From Nocardia iowensis (GTDB lineage: Bacteria > Actinomycetota > Actinomycetes > Mycobacteriales > Mycobacteriaceae), in the NCBI RefSeq assembly GCF_019222765.1, contig NZ_CP078145.1, forward strand, positions 5,952,001 through 6,016,000: 64,000 bases of DNA, in the 5' to 3' direction. The notes below the pieces were generated by a model. That model had not been told where the DNA came from and ran no database searches. It was given only the letters and a program-made list of their open reading frames with translations. Made by a program: the position numbers and the translations under genes. Below are positions 10,499 through 19,644 of this stretch, one piece after another (the stretch's first letter is position 1; each line of letters begins with the position of its first letter).

Positions 10499-11122
10499 TC
10501 ACCCGCGCTGCTGCAGGCGTTCGACGTACTTGGCGATCACGTCCACCTCCAGGTTGACGGTGGTGCCGACGGTGGCAAAGCCGAGATTTGTCAGGGCAAG
10601 CGTGGTCGGGATCAGCGAGACCTCGAACCAATCCCGGCTGCCCGCTTCCGCGGGCTGGTCGGCGACACCGAGACCGGAGACGGTGAGCGAGATGCCGTCG
10701 ACGGTGATCGAGCCCTTCTCCACTACATAGCGGGCGATCGCGTCGGGCAGCGAGATGCGCACCACGTCCCAGTTCTCCGAGGGGGTGCGGGAGAGCACGG
10801 TGCCGGTGCCGTCGACGTGTCCCTGCACGAGGTGTCCGCCGAGCCTGCTATTCAGCGCGGCGGCCCGTTCCAGGTTGACCTTGGATCCGGTGTCCAGCTT
10901 GCCGATGCTGGAGCGGTTGAGAGTTTCCTGCATGACGTCGACGGTGAACGAGTCGCCGCCGATCACCTCGACGACGGTCAGGCACACGCCGTTCACCGCG
11001 ATCGAATCACCGTGCCCGGCATCGGAGGTCACCAGCTTGCCCCGGATCGTCAGCCGGGCAGCGTCGGCCAACCGCTCGGTGGCGACGATCTCGCCAAGCT
11101 CCTCGACGATGCCTGTGAACAT
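10499..11122 (-). CDS. ribE: Riboflavin synthase alpha subunit
   Basis: 207 residues beginning [13 protein letters not shown], the classic start of riboflavin synthase. Two homologous lumazine-binding barrels are visible: [16 protein letters not shown] with [20 protein letters not shown] in the first, and [16 protein letters not shown] in the second, with [11 protein letters not shown] between them. It dismutates two 6,7-dimethyl-8-ribityllumazine molecules to riboflavin. In M. tuberculosis this gene is called ribC (Rv1412). The deaminase/reductase gene ribD, found close by in mycobacteria, is not in this locus. No FMN riboswitch signature lies upstream; TTAGGCT at about 11210 on the minus strand could be a -10 element. 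Confidence 0.96.
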   Translation of the reverse strand: MFTGIVEELGEIVATERLADAARLTIRGKLVTSDAGHGDSIAVNGVCLTVVEVIGGDSFTVDVMQETLNRSSIGKLDTGSKVNLERAAALNSRLGGHLVQGHVDGTGTVLSRTPSENWDVVRISLPDAIARYVVEKGSITVDGISLTVSGLGVADQPAEAGSRDWFEVSLIPTTLALTNLGFATVGTTVNLEVDVIAKYVERLQQRG

Positions 11123-11697
11123 GCCATGACTCCCTGTCGCGTCGTTGCCCTCGGTTGCGGAACAGCCCCGGCGCAGCGGGTATTCCCGCCGGTCGATGCC
11201 ATGGGGCTCAGCCTAACGACGGCTGGTCGTAGGCGACAGCGCGGCCGGTTGCGGGGCTCATCGAACCGTGTCCCGGCAACCGCCGGAGGAAGAAGACCGC
11301 CAGCCGGTCGCGACGGGCCGGAACAAGCACTCGACAAAGAATCGCTACCGAATTATGTTCAAGGATACGGAAATAGCTTTAATTACTTATCAGCAAGATT
11401 ATTCAAACGCGGTTTTAGTACCGAACGACGGCATAACGTCAGCAACCCACAAATCCAACCCATACCCAGTTGCCCCGCATATTTAACATTTGCTTGCGCC
11501 GTGACCAAAATGGAAGCAATATTGTTATGTAGCTGATTCCTAACGTTCGACTGCTAGCCCGAGCCGTTCGAAGCAGAACAGTTCGACCTGGTGACGCAGG
11601 TGCGCCCCAGGAAGTTCAACCCAGGACCATCCACCACTCGAGGAAGTCAGAAAACCACAGTGGGACAAATCAGGTTCTACACACTTGGGGGCACGGC
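11123..11697. other. AT-rich intergenic region between ribE and the 11698 gene
   Basis: 575 nt without a supportable gene. The part next to ribE has ordinary GC content, but about 11320-11550 is strikingly AT-rich for this genome (runs such as GAATTATG, TTTAATTACTTATC and CATATTTAACATTT). The AT-rich part lies upstream of the plus-strand gene at 11698 and probably contains its promoter. Such islands in Mycobacteriales often bind the Lsr2 silencer; that is inference from base composition. Confidence 0.6.
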
Positions 11698-12168
11698 GTG
11701 ACCACCTTTCTCGATACGACGCTGGAAGTTCGCTGCGTGCAGTATCGGCGCGAATTCCAGCTGCCCGCTTCGATCGATCCGACCTCGCGTCGCATTCTGA
11801 TACACATCGGTGCCCACTACGGTGCCATCACGATGCCCGCCGATATCGGCGAGCGGGTGCAGCAGCGGCTCGAGCAGGCAGGCATGGCGGGCCCCGTCGT
11901 CGATCACCCCCGCGCCAAGCGCTGGACATTCCTCACCGGGCCGTACCGCCCTGACACTCTCAGCGCCGCGGTTTCCGCCGAGCTGTTCCGGATGTACGCG
12001 ACGGTCGCCTGCACCGGCAGCCAGGTGGTATTGCCCTCACCGGACGACGAACACACCGGCTACCGCACCTGGATCCGCAGGCCGGAAACCGCGACGACCC
12101 GGCCACCGCTCAACGCGGTGATCGAGGCGGCACGCGCTGTCGGAACTCGAAAAGTCCGCGCGCTGTAA
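11698..12168 (+). CDS. Conserved hypothetical protein of nocardial type
   Basis: 156 residues from a GTG preceded at 7 nt by GGGGG. The N terminus (LDTTLEVRCVQYRREFQLP) is followed by a short beta-rich segment, GAITMPADIGERVQQRL, and WTFLTGPYRPD; the C-terminal half contains VVLPSPDDEHTGYRTWIRRP. From memory, small proteins like this are common in Nocardia and are sometimes labelled RNA polymerase beta subunit in databases, but nothing here resembles RpoB. The gene sits behind an unusually AT-rich promoter region and converges on rpe with only 18 nt between the stops. Function unknown. Confidence 0.75.
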   Translation: MTTFLDTTLEVRCVQYRREFQLPASIDPTSRRILIHIGAHYGAITMPADIGERVQQRLEQAGMAGPVVDHPRAKRWTFLTGPYRPDTLSAAVSAELFRMYATVACTGSQVVLPSPDDEHTGYRTWIRRPETATTRPPLNAVIEAARAVGTRKVRAL

Positions 12169-12186
12169 GCGATTTCGCGGAACTGA

Positions 12187-12879
12187 TCAGCCGACCCGCA
12201 CCGCGGCGGCCTGCCTGCGCAACGCTTCGACGGTGGCCCCGGGATCGGCCGTGTTGTAGACCGCGGACCCGGCGACGAAACAATCGATGCCCGCCGCCGC
12301 GGCCGCCTCGATCGTGTCGGTGTTGATACCGCCGTCGATCTCCACCAGCAGGCGCAGCTCACCGGCGTCGACCAGCCTGCGCACGATGCGCGCCTTCTCC
12401 AGTACCTCAGCGATGAACGACTGCCCACCGAAACCGGGCTCGACACTCATCACCAACAGCGTGTCGAACGAACGCAGAATCTCCAGGTACGGCTCGATCG
12501 GTGTGTTCGGCTTCACCGAGAGACCGGCCTTGGCCCCCGCCGCGCGAATATCGCGGGCCACCGCGATCGGATCGTCGGTCGCCTCGGCGTGGAAGGTCAC
12601 ATTGTGCGCGCCAGCCTCGGCGTACGGCGGCGCCCAACGACCCGGGTCCTCGATCATCAGGTGGCAGTCCAGCGGGATGTCGGTCGCCTTGAGCAGGCTC
12701 TCGACCACCGGAAGCCCCAGGGTCAGATTCGGCACGAAGTGCGCGTCCATCACATCGACGTGCAACCAGTCGGCACCGGCCACCGCTCGGGCCTCGTCCG
12801 CGAGGTGTGCGAAGTCCGCGGACAGGATGGAGGGGGCGATCATCGGGACGGCCGGGCGGGTGTAAGTCGGGGTGGACAC
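12187..12879 (-). CDS. rpe: Ribulose-phosphate 3-epimerase
   Basis: 230 residues from GTG; an internal ATG at 12843 ([11 protein letters not shown]) is an alternative start. It interconverts ribulose 5-phosphate and xylulose 5-phosphate in the pentose phosphate pathway. The metal-binding [39 protein letters not shown] and [11 protein letters not shown] motifs of the TIM barrel are all present, and the phosphate loop FVAGSAVY is near the C terminus. In M. tuberculosis rpe sits between rsmB and ribG; here a sigma-factor pair and other genes separate it from rsmB, and ribD is absent. It is divergent from rsbW. Confidence 0.97.
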   Translation of the reverse strand: MSTPTYTRPAVPMIAPSILSADFAHLADEARAVAGADWLHVDVMDAHFVPNLTLGLPVVESLLKATDIPLDCHLMIEDPGRWAPPYAEAGAHNVTFHAEATDDPIAVARDIRAAGAKAGLSVKPNTPIEPYLEILRSFDTLLVMSVEPGFGGQSFIAEVLEKARIVRRLVDAGELRLLVEIDGGINTDTIEAAAAAGIDCFVAGSAVYNTADPGATVEALRRQAAAVRVG

Positions 12880-12903
12880 AACGTCGGAGTCTATCGGTAG
12901 TGG

Positions 12904-12928
12904 GGTTGTCCAGCGCGGGAGTGGGTAG
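12904..12928 (+). promoter_or_regulatory. Candidate SigF-type promoter before rsbW-sigF
   Basis: GGTTG and GGGTAG lie 14 nt apart just upstream of the GTG at 12939. The mycobacterial SigF consensus, from memory, is GGTTT, a spacer of about 16 nt, then GGGTAT. The match is imperfect in the last base of each box and in the spacing. Autoregulation is typical of usfX-sigF operons, so the position is meaningful, but this remains a prediction. Confidence 0.35.
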
Positions 12929-12938
12929 CCTGCATAGC

Positions 12939-13361
12939 GTGATCAACATTTCGGCGGAACAGGGGCTTTACAGCACCCCGGTGGAGATTCGGGTGGCCGC
13001 ATCGGTCACACAGCTGCCCATCGTGCGTGGGCTCGCCGAAACTCTCGTCCTACTCAGCGATTTCACGCTGGACGAGGTGGCCGACATCCGGCTGGCCGTC
13101 GACGAGGTGTGCTCGACGCTGATCGCGGTCGCGGGGCCCGACACCAGCCTGCACTGCCGGTTCACCGTCGGTGAGACCGAACTGCTGGTCCGAGTCAGCG
13201 GGATCGCCGCCAAGCCGGGCCTACCCGACCAACGCAGCTTCGGCTGGCACGTACTACGCACCCTCACCGATGAGGTGCAGGCGACTCAGGATTCATTCGA
13301 TTCGACGGTTTCCGGATATCCGACGACGGTCGAGTTCCGTCGGGTCCGAGGGAAAGCGTAG
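12939..13361 (+). CDS. Anti-sigma factor of the RsbW/UsfX type
   Basis: 140 residues from the GTG at 12939 (a GTG at 12921 is possible). It is a GHKL-type ATP-binding serine kinase/anti-sigma domain: [18 protein letters not shown], then [14 protein letters not shown] [15 protein letters not shown] (N box), and a C-terminal [14 protein letters not shown] segment. The glycine-rich ATP lid is weak, as in mycobacterial UsfX. It should bind and hold the sigma factor encoded immediately downstream; its stop TAG overlaps the sigma GTG by one nucleotide, which implies tight co-expression. Release would need an anti-anti-sigma factor, and none is encoded nearby. Confidence 0.88.
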   Translation: MINISAEQGLYSTPVEIRVAASVTQLPIVRGLAETLVLLSDFTLDEVADIRLAVDEVCSTLIAVAGPDTSLHCRFTVGETELLVRVSGIAAKPGLPDQRSFGWHVLRTLTDEVQATQDSFDSTVSGYPTTVEFRRVRGKA

Positions 13362-14311
13362 TGGCGGACGAGGACACCGTGTTCGACTCCGATCGCGACG
13401 ACAAGAACGCCGACACCGTCACCGACCAGGCTGAGAGCGTCACCGACGACGCCGAGACCGGCACCGACGAAGCCGAGACCGGCGCGGACGACGCGGACGT
13501 CGTGTCGACCGAGGATGCCGTCGAGGAAAGCGAAGCTCTCGAAGCCGTCAAGACGGTCCCTGGTTACGACGATGTGGGGTTGCTTTTCGAACAGCTCGGC
13601 GCCAGCAAACCGGGCACGGCGCGGCACAGCGCGTTACGTGCCGAGTTGATCAGCCGCTGCATCCCGCTCGCCGACCACATCGCGCGCAAGTTCAGCGGGC
13701 GCGGCGAGCCCTTCGACGATCTAACCCAGGTGGCCAGGGTCGGACTGGTGCACGCGGTCGACCGTTTCGATGTCGAACGCGGCTCCAACTTCCTGTCCTT
13801 CGCGGTACCGACCATCATGGGCGAGGTTCGTCGCTACTTCCGCGACAACACCTGGGCCATGCGCGTTCCGCGCCGGGTCAAGGAGACCCATCTGCGCATC
13901 GGTGCGGCGATCGACGCACTCTCGCAGCGCCTCGGCCGGTCGCCGACCGCCAAGGAGATCGCCGCCGAACTCGACGTGGACCCGGACGAGGTGACCCAGG
14001 CCGTCATCGCGGGCAACGCCTACCAGCCGAGCTCCATCGACGCGGCCACCCTCGGCCGCGACACCGACGCCTCACTGCTGGACACCCTCGGTGAGGAAGA
14101 GACCCAATTCGACCGTGTCGAAGAGTATGTCGCGATCCGGCCGCTGCTGGCCGGGCTGCCCGAGCGCGAACGCCGCATCCTCACCATGCGGTTCTTCGAA
14201 TCGATGACGCAGACCCAGATCGCCCAGCAGATGGGCATTTCGCAGATGCACGTCTCGCGCATTCTCGCGAAAACCCTTGCCCGGCTTCGCGAGCAGTCCA
14301 GTCGGGAGTAA
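13361..14311 (+). CDS. sigF: SigB/SigF/SigG-family RNA polymerase sigma factor
   Basis: 316 residues. The sigma core starts near residue 75: region 2 contains DLTQVARVGLVHAVDRFD and FLSFAVPTIMGEVRRYFRD, followed by WAMRVPRRVKE; region 3 contains GRSPTAKEIAAEL; region 4 ends in a helix-turn-helix TQTQIAQQMGISQMHVSRIL. This is the stress/sporulation-type SigF group. The first about 70 residues are an acidic stretch made of repeated (V/G)TD(E/D/Q)AE units that normal SigF proteins (about 260 residues) lack. Translation is coupled to the anti-sigma gene through a 1-nt overlap. The symbol is by family similarity. Confidence 0.92.
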   Translation: MADEDTVFDSDRDDKNADTVTDQAESVTDDAETGTDEAETGADDADVVSTEDAVEESEALEAVKTVPGYDDVGLLFEQLGASKPGTARHSALRAELISRCIPLADHIARKFSGRGEPFDDLTQVARVGLVHAVDRFDVERGSNFLSFAVPTIMGEVRRYFRDNTWAMRVPRRVKETHLRIGAAIDALSQRLGRSPTAKEIAAELDVDPDEVTQAVIAGNAYQPSSIDAATLGRDTDASLLDTLGEEETQFDRVEEYVAIRPLLAGLPERERRILTMRFFESMTQTQIAQQMGISQMHVSRILAKTLARLREQSSRE

Positions 14312-14319
14312 CGGCTCGG

Positions 14320-14670
14320 TCAACCCTTGCGCTGCGCACGCTGTTTGCGGATTTTCGCGGGGGCGGTGAGCCACCAGGCGTCGTCGAGCATTTCGCGTAG
14401 CTGCTCGGTGCCGACGCGATCCAGATCGATGAGGATGTACGGGTGACCGTCGTAGTGCGGTGTCGTGTAGAAGGCCGGGTCACCGGAGGCCAGCAAAGCT
14501 TCCTTCTCGCCGAGCTCGCAGGCGAGCACCAGTCCGCCCTCGGCTTCGGCGCGCAGTCGTCCGAAACCTTTGCCGCCGACCTTCAGCGCCGGGCTGCGCC
14601 ACCACGTCGACTCCTCGACATCGGGGAGCTCGGTCGCGAGCGCGACCACGTCTTGCCACGTCAATGCCAT
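14320..14670 (-). CDS. MmcQ/YjbR-family protein
   Basis: 116 residues with the compact alpha/beta CyaY-like fold of the MmcQ/YjbR group: VVALATELPDVEESTWWRSPAL at the start, GKGFGRLR, DPAFYTTPHYDGHPYILIDLD, then the helix LREMLDDAWWLTAPAKIRKQ. The family is described as possible DNA-binding or double-stranded-nucleic-acid-binding proteins with no firm function. It is convergent with sigF (8 nt apart) and divergent from the VOC gene at 14796. The basic C terminus (KIRKQRAQRKG) is typical. Confidence 0.88.
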   Translation of the reverse strand: MALTWQDVVALATELPDVEESTWWRSPALKVGGKGFGRLRAEAEGGLVLACELGEKEALLASGDPAFYTTPHYDGHPYILIDLDRVGTEQLREMLDDAWWLTAPAKIRKQRAQRKG

Positions 14671-14795
14671 GCCGTCAGTGTGCGGGACGAACGTGCCCGC
14701 GGGCTTGGACGAATGGAATCAGGCGAGTCGTGGTGCGGCATGCGGCTCGCGAGATACCGTCGAAGGGCTCAATCCTCGACGAGGGAGGTCCGGTC

Positions 14796-15170
14796 GTGAC
14801 CGCCAGCGTGCGCTACATCGTCGACAACGTCGATGACGCCATTCATTTCTACGAACTGCTCGGTTTCCAGGTGCAGGCGCATCCCGGTCCCGGGTTCGCC
14901 ATGCTGTCGCAAGGAGACTTGCGGCTTCTCCTGAACACCCCGGCGGGCGGCGGTGGTGCGGGCCAGGCCATGCCCGATGGGACACTCCCGGAACCCGGTG
15001 GGTGGAATCGATTTCAGCTCGAGGTCGACGATCTCGACGCGTGCGTCGAACGTCTCCGCGCCGCAGGCGTGGGTTTCCGCAGCGAGATCATCACCGGCAA
15101 TGGCGGCAAGCAGGTGCTGGCCGATGACCCCGCGGGAAACCCGATCGAGCTCTTCCAGCCCAAGTCCTGA
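14796..15170 (+). CDS. VOC-superfamily (glyoxalase-like) protein
   Basis: 124 residues from a GTG with GGGAGGT 6 nt upstream; the open frame extends further upstream but lacks a start as good. Two beta-alpha-beta-beta-beta modules are visible: VRYIVDNVDDAIHFYELLGF at the start, and NRFQLEVDDLDACVERLRAAG in the second half, ending ADDPAGNPIELFQP, where the Glu is the usual metal ligand. VOC proteins include glyoxalases, dioxygenases and antibiotic-binding proteins; the substrate is not predictable here. It is convergent with the HD gene. Confidence 0.85.
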   Translation: MTASVRYIVDNVDDAIHFYELLGFQVQAHPGPGFAMLSQGDLRLLLNTPAGGGGAGQAMPDGTLPEPGGWNRFQLEVDDLDACVERLRAAGVGFRSEIITGNGGKQVLADDPAGNPIELFQPKS

Positions 15171-15209
15171 GGTGAGGCACGGGAATTGGGCTGGACGAAC
15201 GAAGTCGGG

Positions 15210-15845
15210 CTAGTCGCCCCAGGGAGATACTCCGGCGGTCAGTAGTTCCAGTTCGGTGACGCCGGTCGCCTGACGTTCCTTGGTGAGTAGGTTGCCGAGG
15301 GAGAAGATCGGGGCGCTGTCATCGGACCGGCTCGCGTGGTCGACGATCGCGTCGGTCAGGACCTTCACCATGTTCAACCGAGGGTAGGCGGCGTGGATGG
15401 CCTCCTGATACTTATCGGTGAGGTCCGCGTTGTAGCCGATGTCCATTTTGCTGCCCTCCGCGGTGAGGTAGGGCAGCAGACCGCGGCGCTCGGCGATGCC
15501 TTCGGACGTGTGGAAGGCAATCGCCTCCCACACCCGATCCACAGCCGCGGCGGACGCACCGTGCCGGGTGAGCACGTCCGCAGCGATATCGGCGCCCTCG
15601 ACCTCGAAGCGCGCCTTGCCCGGCGCCCGATTCCCGGTGCCGAGGTCGTGCATCACCGCCGCCGCGAACACCAGTTCGCGGTCGTACTCCGGGTCGTTGA
15701 TCAATCCTTGATGCTCGGCGAGCAGTTCGGCGAACAGGAAGCTACGCACACTGTGGTTGGCGATCGGCTCCGGCAAGGAGCTCCACACGACCGCCATCAC
15801 CGCATCCGCAAGCGAGCTGCACGGCAGATCCAGGGAGAATTCCAT
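15210..15845 (-). CDS. HD-domain phosphohydrolase-like protein
   Basis: 211 residues from the ATG at 15845, chosen because upstream sequence is of low quality; no strong ribosome-binding site is visible. The HD signature is AAAVMHDLGTG, preceded by HSVRSFLFAELLAEHQGL and followed by VWEAIAFHTSEGIAERRGL, the pattern of cyanamide-hydratase-like and YfbR-like HD proteins. The fold holds a divalent metal and usually hydrolyses phosphate or amide bonds. Substrate unknown. It is convergent with the VOC gene (39 nt apart). An upstream hairpin separates it from rsmB. Confidence 0.82.
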   Translation of the reverse strand: MEFSLDLPCSSLADAVMAVVWSSLPEPIANHSVRSFLFAELLAEHQGLINDPEYDRELVFAAAVMHDLGTGNRAPGKARFEVEGADIAADVLTRHGASAAAVDRVWEAIAFHTSEGIAERRGLLPYLTAEGSKMDIGYNADLTDKYQEAIHAAYPRLNMVKVLTDAIVDHASRSDDSAPIFSLGNLLTKERQATGVTELELLTAGVSPWGD

Positions 15846-16089
15846 GGCGGCGACAATATTCCGCGCAGCGCCGCAACCCGCGGCGGACCCACATCGTGTC
15901 CCATCCCAATCCAGCAACCTCGCCCCCACACCCCGCAACCTAAGCGCAATACCGCCGCGCACGTCTCATGCGGCCGCGTACGAAACCGCTAGCTGCTTCA
16001 CGCGCGCCCCGCACAGAGGTGCGCGGGATACGTCACTACCGCGCCAGCGGGTGGATCGGCGACAGCAGGATCAACCGCGCACCCGCCGT

Positions 16090-16107
16090 GCACCCGCTTG
16101 CGGGTGC
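16090..16107 (-). terminator. Hairpin downstream of rsmB
   Basis: A perfect 8-bp GC stem (GCACCCGC / GCGGGTGC) closes a two-base TT loop, about 75 nt past the rsmB stop on the minus strand. There is no U tract, which is common for actinobacterial terminators. It could also act as a structured 5' element for the downstream HD gene. Confidence 0.4.
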
Positions 16108-16179
16108 GCGCAGCTCTTTACCCGCCGCGCACGGAATCGTCAGCTGGTTTGGGCGCGGCGGGTGCGGAGGGGTGCGGGG

Positions 16180-17844
16180 TCAGGGTTTGCGTAGGGCGGC
16201 CAAGAACATGGCGTCGGTGCCGTGGCGGTGGGGCCAGAGTTGGGCGGTGGGGCCGTCGCCGAGGTCGGCGACGCCGGGGAGGAGGTCTCGGGTGTCGAGT
16301 TGTTCGGCGCCGGTGCGGCGGACGGCGTCGGCGACGACGGATACTGTTTCCGGGAGGTGGGGGGAACAGGTGGAGTACAGGAGGACGCCGCCGGGGCGCA
16401 GCAGATCCCATGCGGCGGTGAGCAATTCGCGTTGCAGGGTGACAAGTTGGGCGACGTCGGCAGGGGTGCGCCGCCACCGGGCCTCTGGCCTGCGGCGGAG
16501 TGCGCCGAGACCGGTGCACGGTGCGTCCACGAGGATGCGGTCGTAGCCGGGGGTCAGGCCGCTGGCGCGGCCGTCGGTCACGTGCACATCGACCGGCAGG
16601 CCGTGCACGGACTTGCGGACGAGCTCGGCGCGGTGCTCCGCGGGTTCGACCGCGTCGACGCGGAACCCGTCGATGGCGGCGAGTGCGCCGAGTAGCGCCG
16701 CCTTACCGCCCGGTCCCGCGCACAGATCGAGCCAGCGCCCGCCGTCCGGTCCGTTCAGCGGCGCCCGCGTCAGCGCGAGCGCGACGAGTTGACTGCCTTC
16801 GTCCTGCACACCGGCCATGCCTTCACGGACCGGCTCGAGTTTCCCGGGATCGCCGCTGTCCAGATAGACCGCGTAGGGCGACCACCGGCCTTCCTCCCCG
16901 CCGGTCACCAAAGCCAATTCCTCGGCGGTGATTTCGCCGGGCCGGGCGACCAGGTGCACCGCCGGGCGCGCGTCATCGGCGGCCAGCGCGTCCCGCAACT
17001 CCCCCGCCCGCGCGCCGAGCGCGTCCGCGAAGGCTTGCGCGATCCACACCGGATGCGCGAATTCGAAGGCCAACCGCCCCACCGGATCCTGCGGTGCGAG
17101 TGCGGCCACCCACTCCTCGGCCGTCTTCTCCCCGGCCCGTCGCAGCACGGCATTCACGAATCCCGCCTTGCCCGCCCCGAATTCGGTGCGCGCCAGCGCC
17201 ACCGAGGTATCCACCGCCGCGTGTGCCCCGATCCGGGTCCGCAACAGCTGATACACGCCGAGCCGCAACACATCCAGCAACGGACCGTCGATCTCGGCGA
17301 TCGGCCGACCCGCACCCGCCTCGATCACCGCGTCGAGCAACCCGCGCGTACGGCACGCGCCATACGCGAGCTCGGTGGCCAAGGCCGCGTCCCGCCCGGT
17401 GATCCGCCGGTCCCGAAGCAGCCCGGGCAGTACAAGATTCGCGTAAGCGTCGCGCTCGCGCACGGCCCGCAGCACGTCACGCGCGACGAGCCGAGGGGCA
17501 TCGGCAACTTCGCCGCCGCCGCGTCCACCCGGGGCCGATCCCCGATCCTTCGGGCCGCCACCACGTTTCGCGGACGCGCCCGGCCGTGCGGCCTTCGCCC
17601 CGGCACGATCGGTCGAGCGCGAACCGCCCTGTGCGGAGCGCTGATTCGCGCTGACGGACTGGCCGCGGCCTGCCGCATCGGAACGCCCGCGCGGATTGTC
17701 TCGTCGCGGAGCGGAGTCGCCGGTGCGGGCGCTGTTCGTTCGGGCGGCATTGCCGCGACCCGATTCGGTGCCGTTCGACCGATCGTTGCGTGCTCGCCCA
17801 GCATCGCGAGAGTCGTTGCCGCGATTGCCTTCCGGGGGTGTCAT
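16180..17844 (-). CDS. rsmB: 16S rRNA (cytosine-967-C5)-methyltransferase RsmB
   Basis: 554 residues from the ATG at 17844 (another possible start at 17940). Residues about 115-250 form the NusB-like RNA-binding domain (ARDVLRAVRERDAYANL, then AALATELAYGACRTRGLLD). The catalytic domain has the SAM loop WLDLCAGPGGKAALL, motif IV VDAPCTGLGALRRRPEARW with the first active-site Cys, and YSTCSPHLPE with the catalytic Cys. It methylates C967 of 16S rRNA. The first about 110 residues are a low-complexity Arg/Gly/Ser/Asn-rich extension absent from the usual 430-450-residue enzyme. It follows def and fmt in one operon, as in many bacteria. Confidence 0.95.
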   Translation of the reverse strand: MTPPEGNRGNDSRDAGRARNDRSNGTESGRGNAARTNSARTGDSAPRRDNPRGRSDAAGRGQSVSANQRSAQGGSRSTDRAGAKAARPGASAKRGGGPKDRGSAPGGRGGGEVADAPRLVARDVLRAVRERDAYANLVLPGLLRDRRITGRDAALATELAYGACRTRGLLDAVIEAGAGRPIAEIDGPLLDVLRLGVYQLLRTRIGAHAAVDTSVALARTEFGAGKAGFVNAVLRRAGEKTAEEWVAALAPQDPVGRLAFEFAHPVWIAQAFADALGARAGELRDALAADDARPAVHLVARPGEITAEELALVTGGEEGRWSPYAVYLDSGDPGKLEPVREGMAGVQDEGSQLVALALTRAPLNGPDGGRWLDLCAGPGGKAALLGALAAIDGFRVDAVEPAEHRAELVRKSVHGLPVDVHVTDGRASGLTPGYDRILVDAPCTGLGALRRRPEARWRRTPADVAQLVTLQRELLTAAWDLLRPGGVLLYSTCSPHLPETVSVVADAVRRTGAEQLDTRDLLPGVADLGDGPTAQLWPHRHGTDAMFLAALRKP

Positions 17845-18016
17845 TCGACCACGCCCTGTGCGAAACCGGCTTCGACAGCCCGGTCGGGTAGCGATACCGT
17901 GCGCCGTGCTGTCATATTCCACCACTTTCGTTGCGGCCATGGGGCCGCGCCCCGGGCCTGGACGGTGCGCCGTGACGAGGGCACGTCGGCGTGACAGTGA
18001 CCCGCCTCGAGGATCG

Positions 18017-18940
18017 TCACTCGACCACCGCGCCCGGCTGCAATCGCGCGCCGCGCGCCCAGTCGAGGGCGGCCATCATGCGTTTGCCTTGGGGCTGAAC
18101 CTGATTCAGGCGGACCGCGGTGGTTGCGGTACCTACGTAGACACCGGATTTACGGACCTCGATGGCGCGTACCGGCAGTTCCTCCTCGACCATTTCGACC
18201 GGGCCGAGTTTCAGTCGGTTGCCGTCGACCTCGGTCCAGGCGCCGGGCGCGGGGGTGACGGCGCGGATGCGGCGGCTGATGGCGAGCGCGGGCTGGTCCC
18301 AGCGGATGTGCGCGGTCTCGGCGGTCACCTTGGGCGCGTGCGAGATTCCCTCGGTAGGCTGCGGAACCGCTTGCAGGGTGCCGTCTTCCACCCCGTCGAG
18401 GGTCGCTTCCAGCAGGCCGGCGCCGCTTTCGGCGAGCCGGTCCAGCAGAGTGCCCGCGGTGTCGGTGACGGCGATCTTGTCGGTGATCACACCGAAGACC
18501 GGCCCGGTGTCCAGCCCGGCCTCGATCCGGAAGGTGGACGCGCCGGTGATCTCGTCGCCCGCGTCGATGGCGGCCTGCACCGGTGCCGCGCCGCGCCAGG
18601 CGGGCAGCAGCGAGAAGTGCAGGTTGATCCAGCCGAATCGGGGGATGTCGAGCACCTGCTGCGGCAGCAGTGCGCCGTAGGCCACGACCGGACAGCAGTC
18701 GGGTGCGAGCGCGGTGAGCTGTTCGATGAACTCGGGCTCCGATGGTCGACGCGGGGTCAGCACCGGGATGCCGTGCTCGTCGGCCAGCAGCCCGACCGGC
18801 GACCTCGTCACCTTCCTGCCGCGCCCGGCAACCGCGTCCGGCCTGGTCACGACGGCGATCACCTGGTGCCGCTCGGACTGAACGAGCCGCCGCAGCGACG
18901 GCACGGCGGGCTCCGGCGTACCCGCGAAGACGATGCGCAT
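18017..18940 (-). CDS. fmt: Methionyl-tRNA formyltransferase
   Basis: 307 residues from the ATG at 18940, which overlaps the def stop by one nucleotide (TGATG). It transfers the formyl group of 10-formyl-THF to initiator Met-tRNA. The N-terminal domain starts [16 protein letters not shown]; the folate and catalytic region reads [18 protein letters not shown], followed by [17 protein letters not shown], which carries the catalytic Asp. The C-terminal OB-like tRNA-binding domain starts near residue 205 ([20 protein letters not shown]). It is co-transcribed with def and rsmB. Confidence 0.97.
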   Translation of the reverse strand: MRIVFAGTPEPAVPSLRRLVQSERHQVIAVVTRPDAVAGRGRKVTRSPVGLLADEHGIPVLTPRRPSEPEFIEQLTALAPDCCPVVAYGALLPQQVLDIPRFGWINLHFSLLPAWRGAAPVQAAIDAGDEITGASTFRIEAGLDTGPVFGVITDKIAVTDTAGTLLDRLAESGAGLLEATLDGVEDGTLQAVPQPTEGISHAPKVTAETAHIRWDQPALAISRRIRAVTPAPGAWTEVDGNRLKLGPVEMVEEELPVRAIEVRKSGVYVGTATTAVRLNQVQPQGKRMMAALDWARGARLQPGAVVE

Positions 18941-19506
18941 CAGCGACCCCGCCCGAACGGCCCGGCTTGGCCCGCTCCGCTCACCGACCGCGACGGCCGC
19001 GCCGTCACGCCCGCGCTGAACCAATCGGATTCACGGATGGTCCGCATGGCGTCCTTGCGCGCTGCCGGGTCCAGCCGATCGATGAACAGCACACCGTCGA
19101 GGTGGTCGGTCTCGTGCTGCACGCACCGCGCCAGCAGCCCCTCGGCGGTGAATTCGACCGGCGCGCCGTGCATGTCGACGCCGGTGGCCCGCACCCGCAG
19201 GGCGCGCCGGGTGTCGTAGCGCACCCCCGGAATCGACAGGCAGCCCTCGGGCCCGACCTGCTCTTCGTCGCCGATCACTTCCCACTGCGGGTTCACCAGG
19301 TGCCCCGCGGCGTCATGGGTGTCGTACACGAACACCCGCAAACCCACTCCGATCTGCGGTGCGGCCATGCCGACACCACCGTCGTCGTGCATGGTGTCGG
19401 TCAGGTCGGTCACCAGCTGCTGCAGTTCGCGGTCGAATTCGGTGACCTCCGCCGCGCGGGCACGCAGAATGGGATCGCCGAACAGGCGAACGGGCTGAAT
19501 GGTCAC
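18940..19506 (-). CDS. def: Peptide deformylase
   Basis: 188 residues from the GTG at 19506 with GGGAG 8 nt upstream. All three deformylase motifs are present: [10 protein letters not shown] (motif 1), EGCLSIPG (motif 2, with the metal Cys) and QHETDHLDG (HExxH-type motif 3). It removes the N-formyl group from nascent proteins, the counterpart to fmt encoded immediately downstream. The C-terminal about 25 residues ([19 protein letters not shown]) are a flexible tail beyond the catalytic core, similar to the extension of the mycobacterial enzyme. Confidence 0.97.
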   Translation of the reverse strand: MTIQPVRLFGDPILRARAAEVTEFDRELQQLVTDLTDTMHDDGGVGMAAPQIGVGLRVFVYDTHDAAGHLVNPQWEVIGDEEQVGPEGCLSIPGVRYDTRRALRVRATGVDMHGAPVEFTAEGLLARCVQHETDHLDGVLFIDRLDPAARKDAMRTIRESDWFSAGVTARPSRSVSGAGQAGPFGRGR

Positions 19507-19644
19507 GGCAAACTCCCGGAAGCGGACGAACACGGTCGTCTCATTCTAGTGAGACGCCCGAATGTCCCCGATCCACCAGTCCGAAGCTGGTAAAACTCCA
19601 GTGCGGTCGGGCGGGGTGGCGTGTCCTCCGCCCGGCCGCCCGGC

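Noticed and set aside
11123..11340. FMN riboswitch before ribE
   Set aside because: The conserved GGUGAAAUUCC and paired arms of the element are absent; only a short CGACCGGCGG resemblance exists.
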